From: an uncultured Prevotella sp.
GTDB taxonomy: Bacteria; Bacteroidota; Bacteroidia; Bacteroidales; Bacteroidaceae
Length of the DNA stretch: 7,115 nucleotides
Direction: 5' to 3'
Assembly (NCBI GenBank): GCA_937906765.1
Contig: CALCUV010000210.1
Location: 1 to 7,115 of the forward strand
The notes beneath the pieces were generated by a model. The model was not told the DNA's origin, did no database searches, and saw nothing but the letters and a program-made list of their open reading frames with translations. Made by a program: the position numbers and the translations under genes. This document shows, piece after piece, positions 1 through 5,507 of the stretch; within the stretch, counting starts at the first letter, position 1; the number at the start of each line of letters is the position of its first letter.

Positions 1-357
1 ACTGATTCTAATAATTTAAGAAATATGAATATCTTGGACCTTTTATATAAATTTGATGATTTTAAGATATCTAAAATCTTTTTTAACAAGGGTATTTTGT
101 TGGTCATGAAGTTTATATGTTTTATTGACAGAGGAATAAATGGTGGAATGTGAGTCTGAAAAAGTGTTGGTAAGAATAATGTTGCGAGAACTAAAATTCC
201 TCAATTATTCAATTGTTAAGTATTAACTTAAACGTTTCTAAACTAAAATCGGCACAAAAATACACCATTTTGCTTGTTTGATAAAGCAGATTTCGCTTTT
301 TCTTTAGCAAATTTTAACTTTATATGCACAAAAAATGTGTTATTGTGTAATTATTAG
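1..357. other. AT-rich intergenic region without a convincing gene
   Basis: This stretch is strongly AT-rich compared with the coding DNA that follows. Frame 1 is open from the window edge to a TGA at 151-153 (50 codons), which could be the tail of an upstream gene, but nothing in it is recognisable and a terminator-like hairpin lies inside it. A perfect hairpin TTAAGT-ATTA-ACTTAA lies at 216-231. A nested inverted repeat (TTTGCT 269-274 with AGCAAA 306-311, enclosing AAAGC 283-287 with GCTTT 295-299) lies just upstream of the promoter of the next gene. None of these has a function I can name. Confidence 0.5.
58..84 (+). terminator. possible weak intrinsic terminator
   Basis: GATTTTA (58-64) pairs with TAAAATC (72-78) across a 7-base loop and is followed at once by six T residues (79-84). 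The stem has only two G-C pairs, so in DNA this AT-rich it could arise by chance. If it works, it would end a transcript entering from the left of the window. Confidence 0.25.
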
Positions 358-365
358 TAACTTTG
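358..365 (+). promoter_or_regulatory. candidate -7 promoter element for the acyl-CoA synthetase gene
   Basis: TAACTTTG matches the Bacteroidetes -7 consensus TAnnTTTG exactly. The expected -33 TTTG about 20 bases upstream is poor (TGTG at 336-339 with an 18-base spacer is the nearest). A second, weaker candidate, TTTC (291-294) with a 20-base spacer and TAACTTTA (315-322), lies further up. Use of the 358 element would give a leader of roughly 90 bases that begins with a small hairpin (CACC 366-369 with GGTG 378-381). Confidence 0.5.
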
Positions 366-464
366 CACCCGTTTTGTGGTGAACCTAGTGTGATGGTTGT
401 AAATGCTATACTCTAAATTACACGAAACAGTCAACCAGAATTTTATAATAGTAATTCAATAGTT

Positions 465-2363
465 ATGAAGAAAACATTAGTTGACCTCTTCGAGGAGTCA
501 GTTAAGAAGTATGGGCAGAATACCTTTTTGCTTGAAAAAACTGGTAAGAAGTTTGAACCTACAACTTATGCTCAAGTAAGGGAACAAGTTTACCGCTTGG
601 GCGCAGGTCTTCAGGCTCTTGGTGTTAAGAAGGGGGATACGATGGCATTGCTTTCAGAAGGTCGTAATCTTTGGGTTATTGGCGAATTAGCAATGTTCTA
701 TGCAGGTGCTATTAACGTGCCTCTTTCAATCAAGTTGGAAGAAAGCAGTGACTTGCTCTTCCGTTTGAAGCATGGTGATGTAAAGTTCGTTATGGTTTCA
801 GGCACTCAGTTGAAGAAAGTGCGTGCTATTAAGGACCAGTTGGATGCCGTAGAAAAGATTATCGTATTCGATAATTGTGGCGAACTTGAGGATAAGGAAA
901 TTCTTGTGGATGATGTGTTCGCAATGGGTGATGAATTCTTGAAGACACACACTATGGAGGAATTTCTTAGTGTGGCAAACTCTTTGCAGAACGACGACTA
1001 CGCAACCATCACTTATACTTCAGGTACTACAGCTGACCCCAAGGGTGTTGTGTTGACACACCGCAATTATACGGCAAATGTAGAGCAGTCACTCACACTC
1101 GTCCATATCGATGAAACTTGGCGTACACTCATTATTCTACCCCTTGACCACTGCTTCGCACACGTTGTTGGTTTCTACATCATGATGTCTCGCGGTGCTA
1201 CAGCTGCAACTGTTCAAGTTGGTCGTACGCCTCTCGAAACACTTAAGAATATACCCCTTAATATTAAGGAAGTAAAACCTCACTTCATTCTTTCTGTGCC
1301 AGCTTTAGCAAAGACGTTCAAGAAGAATATTGAGAATGGCATTCGCGCAAAGGGTAAGGGAACGGTTCGTCTCTTCAACTTTGCTTTGAAGGTGTCACAG
1401 ATTTACAATGGCGATTCAAATCTCGATTTCAAGGGATGGCGTTATATTCTCGCTCCCATGGTGAAGTTGTTTGACAAGATTCTCTTCTCAAAGGTGCGTG
1501 AAAACTTCGGTGGCGAAATGCGCTTCTTTATCGGTGGCGGTGCACTTCTTGATAAAGACCTTCAGAAGTTCTATATGGGCATCGGTATGCCTATGTTCCA
1601 AGGTTATGGTCTTTCTGAAGCAACTCCCGTAATTTCGTCTAATGGTCCTGAACGTTATCGTTTCGGTTCTAGCGGTAAACTCGTTCAGCCCATTGAAATC
1701 AAGATTATGGCTGACGGTAAGGAACTTCCCGTTGGTGAAATGGGTGAAATCGTCGTTAAGGGTGAAAACGTGATGGCAGGTTATTGGAAGAACCCCACTT
1801 CAACTGCTGAAACGGTGAAGGATGGTTATCTTTATACGGGTGACTTAGGTTATATGTCAAAGGAAAACTTGCTTTACGTAAAGGGTCGCTTCAAGAGTTT
1901 GCTCATTGGTAGTGATGGTGAAAAGTATAGTCCCGAAGGCATTGAAGAAGCACTCGTTGAGCACTCTTCATGTATTGACCAAATCATGCTTTACAACAAC
2001 CAGTCGGCATATACTACTGCACTTGTTGTTCCCAACAAGGAACGCCTCTTGCGTCATATCGCACACCAAGGTTTGACACTTGAAACGGAAGAAGGTCGTA
2101 AGGTTGCTATTGGCGAAATTGAGAAGCAAATCAACGTGTTTAAGAAGGGTGGTGAACTCGAAACAATGTTCCCCGAACGCTGGTTGCCCGCAACATTTGC
2201 TGTGCTTGCTGAACCTTTCACTGAGCAGAATCAGATGATTAACAGTACGATGAAGATGGTGCGCGGTAAGATTGAAAAGGCATACGCTGCACGTCTTGCT
2301 TACATCTACACATCTGAAGGAAAGCAGATTTATAACCAGCAGAATTTGGATGCGTTAAAGTAA
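465..2363 (+). CDS. long-chain acyl-CoA synthetase (AMP-forming, ANL superfamily)
   Basis: This is a cytoplasmic adenylate-forming ligase that should activate a carboxylic acid, most likely a fatty acid, to an acyl-AMP and then an acyl-CoA. The 632 residues show the family motifs in order: the ATP-binding loop YTSGTTADPKGV (184-195), GYGLSEATP (380-388), YLYTGDLGY (455-463) with the ribose-binding Asp460, and the hinge region VKGRF (472-476). Lys597, in NSTMKMVRGKI, is my candidate for the C-terminal catalytic lysine. Length and order fit long-chain fatty acyl-CoA ligases. The ATG at 465 has no Shine-Dalgarno sequence, normal for this phylum. Lysine is coded mostly by AAG and proline often by CCC, as in the ribosomal genes of this window, which suggests high expression. 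The gene has its own promoter and terminator. The substrate cannot be read from the sequence; a medium-chain or aromatic acid is possible. Confidence 0.88.
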   Translation: MKKTLVDLFEESVKKYGQNTFLLEKTGKKFEPTTYAQVREQVYRLGAGLQALGVKKGDTMALLSEGRNLWVIGELAMFYAGAINVPLSIKLEESSDLLFRLKHGDVKFVMVSGTQLKKVRAIKDQLDAVEKIIVFDNCGELEDKEILVDDVFAMGDEFLKTHTMEEFLSVANSLQNDDYATITYTSGTTADPKGVVLTHRNYTANVEQSLTLVHIDETWRTLIILPLDHCFAHVVGFYIMMSRGATAATVQVGRTPLETLKNIPLNIKEVKPHFILSVPALAKTFKKNIENGIRAKGKGTVRLFNFALKVSQIYNGDSNLDFKGWRYILAPMVKLFDKILFSKVRENFGGEMRFFIGGGALLDKDLQKFYMGIGMPMFQGYGLSEATPVISSNGPERYRFGSSGKLVQPIEIKIMADGKELPVGEMGEIVVKGENVMAGYWKNPTSTAETVKDGYLYTGDLGYMSKENLLYVKGRFKSLLIGSDGEKYSPEGIEEALVEHSSCIDQIMLYNNQSAYTTALVVPNKERLLRHIAHQGLTLETEEGRKVAIGEIEKQINVFKKGGELETMFPERWLPATFAVLAEPFTEQNQMINSTMKMVRGKIEKAYAARLAYIYTSEGKQIYNQQNLDALK

Positions 2364-2378
2364 TAGATAACAAATATG

Positions 2379-2423
2379 GAGCGTTGATCGTTGCCCTTGT
2401 GCAATTTCAACGCTCTTTTTCTT
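2379..2423 (+). terminator. intrinsic terminator of the acyl-CoA synthetase gene
   Basis: GAGCGTTGA (2379-2387) pairs perfectly with TCAACGCTC (2407-2415), and TTTTTCTT follows (2416-2423). The 19-base loop contains a small inner pairing (TTGC with GCAA). The element starts 15 bases after the stop codon. It covers the TTG codon at 2384 that would otherwise be the longest possible start of the next gene, which argues for the downstream ATG. Confidence 0.8.
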
Positions 2424-2431
2424 GTCGCCCC

Positions 2432-3436
2432 ATGCAACATATTGAGGATTTTATTCGAGAGTTTGAAAATGAATCATCTTTTATAGAAGTTCAAACCTCT
2501 GGTTCTACAGGCGTTCCCAAACGAATGCTTGTAGAGAAAAGTAGGATGATTAATAGTGCTAAACGCACGTTGTCTGTCCTTGGTTTGCAACCAGGGAGCG
2601 TGGCGCTTATCTGTTTGCCTACGCAATATATCGCAGGCAAGATGATGATAGTACGTGCCTTAGTTGGGGGTATGCGAATTGAATCCGTGTCCCCTCAAGC
2701 AAACCCGTTGTTAGGATTTGATGACAGCCGATTTTCAGAACAAACGCTTTTGGCCATAACTCCCCATCAATTAACTGAAATTCTGAATAATGAAGAGTCA
2801 CGTCGCGTTCTCGAAAAACTTTCACATGTAATTGTCGGTGGGGGAGCGATTCCTGAAAGTGTGGAACAGATAGCAATGTCATTACCTGAAAGCGTGAAAG
2901 TTTTTGCAACCTACGGCATGACAGAAACACTCTCGCATGTAGCACTCAGAAGAATTAACGGAATTCAGCGCCAACTCGAATTTACTCCTCTTTATGGTGT
3001 GTCATTGAGTACAGATGCCGAAAAGTGCTTAATACTTACGGATGAATTGACGTCTCCTCATCCTCTCATAACGAATGATATTGTCGAGATTCTTCCGAAT
3101 GGGAATTTTCGAGTCTTAGGGCGTCGCGACAATGTGATTATTTCTGGAGGTGTAAAGTTGCAAATTGAGGCGATTGAGAATCAACTCTCTAAATTACTCC
3201 CCGTAAAGTTTTTGTTAACATACGTAAATGATGCGCATTTCGGACAAGCGCTTACGATGCTTTATGAAGGGGAGACGTCAGCAGAAGCATTGCGTCAATC
3301 TTGCGTGAATGTCGTGAGTCGATATGAAGTGCCCAAACATTTCTTTAGGGTGAACCAACTTCCACTAACGGAAACGGGCAAACCCGCACGAGGTAAAGCT
3401 CACGAACTTGCAGAATTGCTCCTGCAGATTATATAA
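2432..3436 (+). CDS. menE: O-succinylbenzoate-CoA ligase, short form (MenE)
   Basis: MenE activates O-succinylbenzoate to its CoA thioester in menaquinone synthesis, in the cytoplasm. Counting from the ATG at 2432, the 334 residues show the ATP loop QTSGSTGVPK (21-30), YGMTETLSHVALR (161-173), a TND form of the TGD motif (215-217 within LITNDIVEI), LGRRDNVIISGG (229-240) and the C-terminal LTETGKPARGK (312-322) with the likely catalytic Lys317. YGMTETLSHVALR is typical of MenE in Bacteroidetes. Compared with the roughly 450-residue enterobacterial enzyme, most of the N-terminal region before the ATP loop is missing, as in other short Bacteroidetes forms. A TTG start at 2384 would add 16 residues but lies inside the preceding terminator stem. 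No other men gene is in the window, and I see no clear promoter. Lysine is mostly AAA, unlike the upstream gene. A related acid-CoA ligase is the main alternative. Confidence 0.82.
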   Translation: MQHIEDFIREFENESSFIEVQTSGSTGVPKRMLVEKSRMINSAKRTLSVLGLQPGSVALICLPTQYIAGKMMIVRALVGGMRIESVSPQANPLLGFDDSRFSEQTLLAITPHQLTEILNNEESRRVLEKLSHVIVGGGAIPESVEQIAMSLPESVKVFATYGMTETLSHVALRRINGIQRQLEFTPLYGVSLSTDAEKCLILTDELTSPHPLITNDIVEILPNGNFRVLGRRDNVIISGGVKLQIEAIENQLSKLLPVKFLLTYVNDAHFGQALTMLYEGETSAEALRQSCVNVVSRYEVPKHFFRVNQLPLTETGKPARGKAHELAELLLQII

Positions 3437-3461
3437 TACTTGCAAACAGAAACAGCAATTC

Positions 3462-3507
3462 GTCAATATTCCTTTTTCGAAGAAAAAATAGATATTGACT
3501 TTTTTTT
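3462..3507 (+). terminator. strong intrinsic terminator of menE
   Basis: GTCAATAT (3462-3469) pairs perfectly with ATATTGAC (3492-3499). Inside it a second stem, TTTTTC (3473-3478) with GAAAAA (3482-3487), closes on a GAA loop. Eight T residues follow (3500-3507). It lies 25 bases after the menE stop and separates menE from the next gene. Confidence 0.85.
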
Positions 3508-3569
3508 AATTAAGTCTCAAACAATTTAAATTAAGTCTCAAATAATTTAAAAACTTTGAGACTTAATTT
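3508..3569. repeat. three-copy AAGTCTCAAA repeat, probable operator
   Basis: A 21-base unit starting AATTAAGTCTCAAA occurs twice in tandem (3508-3528 and 3529-3549) with one difference (C3522 versus T3543). A third copy is inverted: TTTGAGACTTAATT at 3555-3568. Copy 2 and the inverted copy form a 15-base perfect inverted repeat (3528-3542 with 3555-3569) around a 12-base gap. The inverted copy fills the spacer of the promoter for the gene at 3606 and abuts its -7 element, so a protein bound here would block RNA polymerase. The 21-base period equals two DNA turns, which puts copies 1 and 2 on the same face of the helix. The binding protein is unknown. Confidence 0.7.
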
Positions 3570-3577
3570 TATCTTTG
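3546..3577 (+). promoter_or_regulatory. promoter of the unknown gene at 3606
   Basis: The -7 element TATCTTTG (3570-3577) matches TAnnTTTG exactly. TTTA (3546-3549) is a three-of-four match to the -33 TTTG, with the expected 20-base spacer. The spacer contains the inverted copy of the AAGTCTCAAA repeat. The leader would be only about 20 to 25 bases. Confidence 0.6.
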
Positions 3578-3605
3578 CCGAGAATATAAAAGTTCATTAT
3601 AAAAT

Positions 3606-4148
3606 ATGGAAGAAAAAGATTACTTAGAGTCGTTTGAAACGCGTGTTAAATCTGCAATACTTTTACCTGTTGAAGATTTAGATGGAGATTTCATGATGAC
3701 AGATGACCTCTTGGAGCAGTGGGAACGCATGCAACAGGAGTATGTAGCAGATGCTGTGACTCAGGTTGCTGACTACCCTGAAGTTTCTGTGGCTTGGGCG
3801 GCATACTTAGGCATGGCTGTTGCAGAAGGGTGGGATAGAGATTGGGACGCATTAGTTCAACTTCCCTACACATCCTTCTATGGCAAACAAGGCTTTGATG
3901 ATATGGATGATAATATCCTTATGAACCATTTAAACCTAACGCTCGATAGTAAAGAGGCACAGAAATATGTAGCACTTTACCGAACTTGTGCAAGAATAGC
4001 AACAAGCAGTATTCGTCGTGAACAAATACCACCACAATCTCCTTTAGCATATCATTGTTTTGTGAGAGTTTGTAAATTAATGTTCTGTTTAGGTGCCTCA
4101 GTTCGCCTAAAGCATCTTGGATATTCCCTTCAGAAGGTAGATTTATAG
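3606..4148 (+). CDS. hypothetical protein, 180 residues, family not recognised
   Basis: I do not recognise this protein. It has no signal peptide and no clear membrane segment, so it is probably cytoplasmic. The N-terminal half is acidic (for example EDLDGD at 23-28 and DDMDDN at 98-103) and seems largely helical. It is rich in aromatics, with a striking patch around YPEVSVAWAAYLGMAVAEGW (57-76) followed by DRDWD. The C-terminal third is basic, with cysteines at 128, 151, 156 and 161. No helix-turn-helix is obvious, so it is not clearly the repressor for its own repeat array. The ATG at 3606 follows an exact -7 element by 28 bases and has no Shine-Dalgarno sequence. No strong terminator follows, so some transcripts may run on into the rpsF operon. 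The ORF is real by length, promoter and ordinary codon use; its function is open. Confidence 0.75.
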   Translation: MEEKDYLESFETRVKSAILLPVEDLDGDFMMTDDLLEQWERMQQEYVADAVTQVADYPEVSVAWAAYLGMAVAEGWDRDWDALVQLPYTSFYGKQGFDDMDDNILMNHLNLTLDSKEAQKYVALYRTCARIATSSIRREQIPPQSPLAYHCFVRVCKLMFCLGASVRLKHLGYSLQKVDL

Positions 4149-4170
4149 GTGAATTTCACTAAAAAGTGGA

Positions 4171-4201
4171 TTTCTGGTTAAAAAATAAGAAGATACCTTT
4201 G
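4171..4201 (+). promoter_or_regulatory. rpsF operon promoter P1
   Basis: TACCTTTG (4194-4201) matches the -7 consensus. TTTC (4171-4174) is a three-of-four -33 match with a 19-base spacer. The TTTG of this -7 element also serves as the -33 element of the downstream promoter P2, so the two promoters cannot be occupied at the same time. Confidence 0.5.
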
Positions 4202-4229
4202 CTTAAATGAAAATATAGTCGTAATTTTG
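4198..4229 (+). promoter_or_regulatory. rpsF operon promoter P2
   Basis: TTTG (4198-4201), a 20-base spacer and TAATTTTG (4222-4229) form a full match to the Bacteroidetes vegetative promoter, the best in the window. Transcription would begin near 4234-4236 and leave a leader of roughly 70 bases before rpsF. Confidence 0.7.
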
Positions 4230-4231
4230 CA

Positions 4232-4244
4232 CCGCTTTTTGCGG
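4232..4244 (+). other. small hairpin at the 5' end of the rpsF leader
   Basis: CCGC (4232-4235) pairs with GCGG (4241-4244) around TTTTT. It lies two bases after the P2 -7 element, at or very near the start of the transcript. It contains CCG, the trinucleotide recognised by the S6:S18 complex in known rpsF leaders, but here the CCG is paired and the full motif is not evident. The later leader is AT-rich and looks unstructured. Confidence 0.4.
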
Positions 4245-4303
4245 ACATGTATAATGTTTGTAAGAGCACAATTACTAACTCATTAATTATTAACAAACGT
4301 ATG

Positions 4304-4636
4304 ATGAATCAGTACGAGACCGTTTTCATCCTTACTCCCGTTTTGTCTGACGTACAGGCAAAGGAAGCGGTCGAAAAGTTCAAGGGTATTCTCGCAGAAC
4401 AAGGTGCAGAGATTATCAATGAAGAAGCTTGGGGCATGAAGAAGCTTGCTTACCCCATCCAGAAGAAGTCTACAGGTTTCTATCAGATGGTAGAATTCAA
4501 GGCTGAACCTACAGTTGTAGACAAGTTAGAAGTTGCTTTCCGTCGTGACGAACGCGTAATGCGTTACCTCACTGTTAAGATGGAAAAGTATGCTGCAGAA
4601 TACGCAGCTAAGCGTCGTAACAAAAATTCAAACTAA
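4304..4636 (+). CDS. rpsF: 30S ribosomal protein bS6
   Basis: This is bS6, which pairs with bS18 on the platform of the small subunit near 16S helix 22. The 110 residues begin [16 protein letters not shown] and include the conserved [18 protein letters not shown] segment (43-60) and [11 protein letters not shown] (79-89). I chose the ATG at 4304 because family members start with MNQYET; the adjacent ATG at 4301 adds one Met. An in-frame ATG at 4247 would add 19 residues that do not resemble S6. There is no Shine-Dalgarno sequence in front of this start, unlike the next two genes. It is the first gene of rpsF-rpsR-rplI. Known biology adds that in Bacteroidetes bS6 helps form the pocket that sequesters the 16S rRNA 3' tail. 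Confidence 0.97.
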   Translation: MNQYETVFILTPVLSDVQAKEAVEKFKGILAEQGAEIINEEAWGMKKLAYPIQKKSTGFYQMVEFKAEPTVVDKLEVAFRRDERVMRYLTVKMEKYAAEYAAKRRNKNSN

Positions 4637-4642
4637 AGGAGG
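4635..4642 (+). promoter_or_regulatory. strong Shine-Dalgarno sequence of rpsR
   Basis: AAAGGAGG is complementary to eight bases of the 16S rRNA tail and ends 8 bases before the rpsR ATG. It overlaps the rpsF stop codon (4634-4636). Such sites are rare in Bacteroidetes genes. Confidence 0.8.
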
Positions 4643-4650
4643 ACTAAGCA

Positions 4651-4914
4651 ATGGCACAATCAGAAATCAGATATTTGACTCCCCCCACAGTGGATGTTAA
4701 GAAGAAGAAGTATTGCCGTTTCAAGAAGAGCGGTATCAAGTATATCGACTACAAGGATCCTGAATTCCTCAAGAAGTTCTTGAACGAACAGGGTAAGATC
4801 CTTCCCCGTCGTATCACTGGTACTTCATTGAAGTTCCAGCGTCGTGTAGCTCAGGCTGTGAAGCGTGCTCGTCACTTGGCGTTGCTTCCTTTCGTAACAG
4901 ATATGATGAAATAA
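4651..4914 (+). CDS. rpsR: 30S ribosomal protein bS18
   Basis: This is bS18, the partner of bS6 on the 30S platform. The 87 residues match the usual length. The C-terminal core [18 protein letters not shown] (48-65) and the following [12 protein letters not shown] (70-81) are canonical. The basic N-terminal part ([20 protein letters not shown]) is also family-typical. It lies 14 bases after rpsF with a strong Shine-Dalgarno sequence in the gap, unlike most genes here. In Bacteroidetes ribosomes bS18, with bS6 and bS21, hides the anti-Shine-Dalgarno, so a strong site on its own mRNA could form a feedback loop. Confidence 0.97.
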   Translation: MAQSEIRYLTPPTVDVKKKKYCRFKKSGIKYIDYKDPEFLKKFLNEQGKILPRRITGTSLKFQRRVAQAVKRARHLALLPFVTDMMK

Positions 4915-4915
4915 A

Positions 4916-4924
4916 AAAGGAGGT
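4916..4924 (+). promoter_or_regulatory. strong Shine-Dalgarno sequence of rplI
   Basis: AAAGGAGGT gives nine contiguous pairs with the 16S rRNA tail, ending 7 bases before the rplI ATG. It is the longest such match in the window and immediately follows the rpsR stop codon. Confidence 0.8.
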
Positions 4925-4931
4925 ATAAGAT

Positions 4932-5381
4932 ATGGAACTCATTTTGAAAGAAAACGTTATTGGTTTGGGTTACAAGGACGAAATCGTTACTGTAAAGGAC
5001 GGTTACGGACGCAACTACCTTATCCCCACAGGCAAGGCTGTTATCGCTTCAGCATCTGCAAAGAAGATGCTTGCTGAAGAACTTAAGCAGCGCGCTCACA
5101 AGATTGCACAGATCAAGAAGGAAGCTGAAGAACTCGGCGCTAAGCTCGGTGCAATTGAAAACATCGTAATCGCAACTAAGGTTAGCGCAACTGGTGCAAC
5201 TTATGGTAGCATTACTAACCACCACATTGCGGAAGAACTTGCAAAGCTCGGCTTCAACATCGACCGCAAGGTTATCGTCCTCAAGGACGTTAAGGAAGTA
5301 GGTAAATTCACTGCAACAGTTAAACTTCACAAGGATGTTAATGTAGAACTTCCCTTCGAAGTAGTTGCTGAAGAAGCATAA
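4932..5381 (+). CDS. rplI: 50S ribosomal protein bL9
   Basis: bL9 binds 23S rRNA at the base of the L1 stalk and reaches out from the large subunit. The 149 residues equal the usual bacterial length. The N-terminal domain has the signature DEIVTVKDGYGRNYLIPTGK (16-35). A long lysine- and alanine-rich helix follows (about 42-75), then a C-terminal domain beginning with TYGSITNHHIAEEL (90-103), which corresponds to the family's G-S-V-T segment. The gene lies 17 bases after rpsR, with a strong Shine-Dalgarno sequence, and ends the operon. Codon use is that of a highly expressed gene, with AAG for almost all lysines. Confidence 0.97.
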   Translation: MELILKENVIGLGYKDEIVTVKDGYGRNYLIPTGKAVIASASAKKMLAEELKQRAHKIAQIKKEAEELGAKLGAIENIVIATKVSATGATYGSITNHHIAEELAKLGFNIDRKVIVLKDVKEVGKFTATVKLHKDVNVELPFEVVAEEA

Positions 5382-5424
5382 TACTTTCTCTCTCTCAATT
5401 TAAAAAGGTTTTTTCTCAATACGG

Positions 5425-5458
5425 ATGCCATACTTCGGGAGAAGTGTGGCATTTTTTT
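5425..5458 (+). terminator. intrinsic terminator of the rpsF-rpsR-rplI operon
   Basis: ATGCCATACTTC (5425-5436) pairs with GAAGTGTGGCAT (5441-5452) over 12 base pairs, one of them T-G, around a GGGA loop. T residues run from 5452 to 5458. It lies 43 bases after the rplI stop and should end the operon before truA. Confidence 0.9.
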
Positions 5459-5462
5459 ATTT

Positions 5463-5470
5463 TACCTTTC
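5463..5470 (+). promoter_or_regulatory. weak candidate -7 element for truA
   Basis: TACCTTTC matches seven of eight positions of TAnnTTTG but lacks the final G, and no TTTG is seen at the -33 distance, which falls within the preceding terminator stem. It is the only candidate between that terminator and the truA start. Confidence 0.25.
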
Positions 5471-5507
5471 CTTAAGATAGGATGATGTTTTTTTTAAAGT
5501 ATAATAT

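Noticed and set aside
1..153. Open frame 1 (50 codons to TGA) as the 3' end of an upstream gene
   Set aside because: The translation is not recognisable, the DNA is very AT-rich, and a terminator-like hairpin with six T residues lies inside it. It remains possible but unsupported.
2384..2431. TTG start for menE
   Set aside because: It lies within the stem of a perfect terminator hairpin; the ATG at 2432 is clear of it.
2619..2945. Minus-strand open frame of 108 codons
   Set aside because: It lies fully inside menE, lacks a promoter and resembles no protein.
465..3436. The two adjacent adenylate-forming enzymes as a biosynthetic cluster
   Set aside because: A strong terminator separates them, codon use differs, and no carrier protein, condensation domain or tailoring enzyme is nearby.
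3508..3549. Tandem units as a CRISPR remnant or mobile-element end
   Set aside because: There are no spacers, the unit is too short and AT-rich, there is no transposase, and the position within a promoter fits an operator better.
4247..4303. Longer rpsF start at ATG 4247 adding 19 residues
   Set aside because: The added residues do not resemble S6, whose family start MNQYET lies at 4304. The region is better explained as the untranslated leader of promoter P2.
5049..5330. Minus-strand open frame of 93 codons within rplI
   Set aside because: It is antisense to a well-supported ribosomal gene, and its cysteine-rich translation reflects the codon bias of the sense strand.
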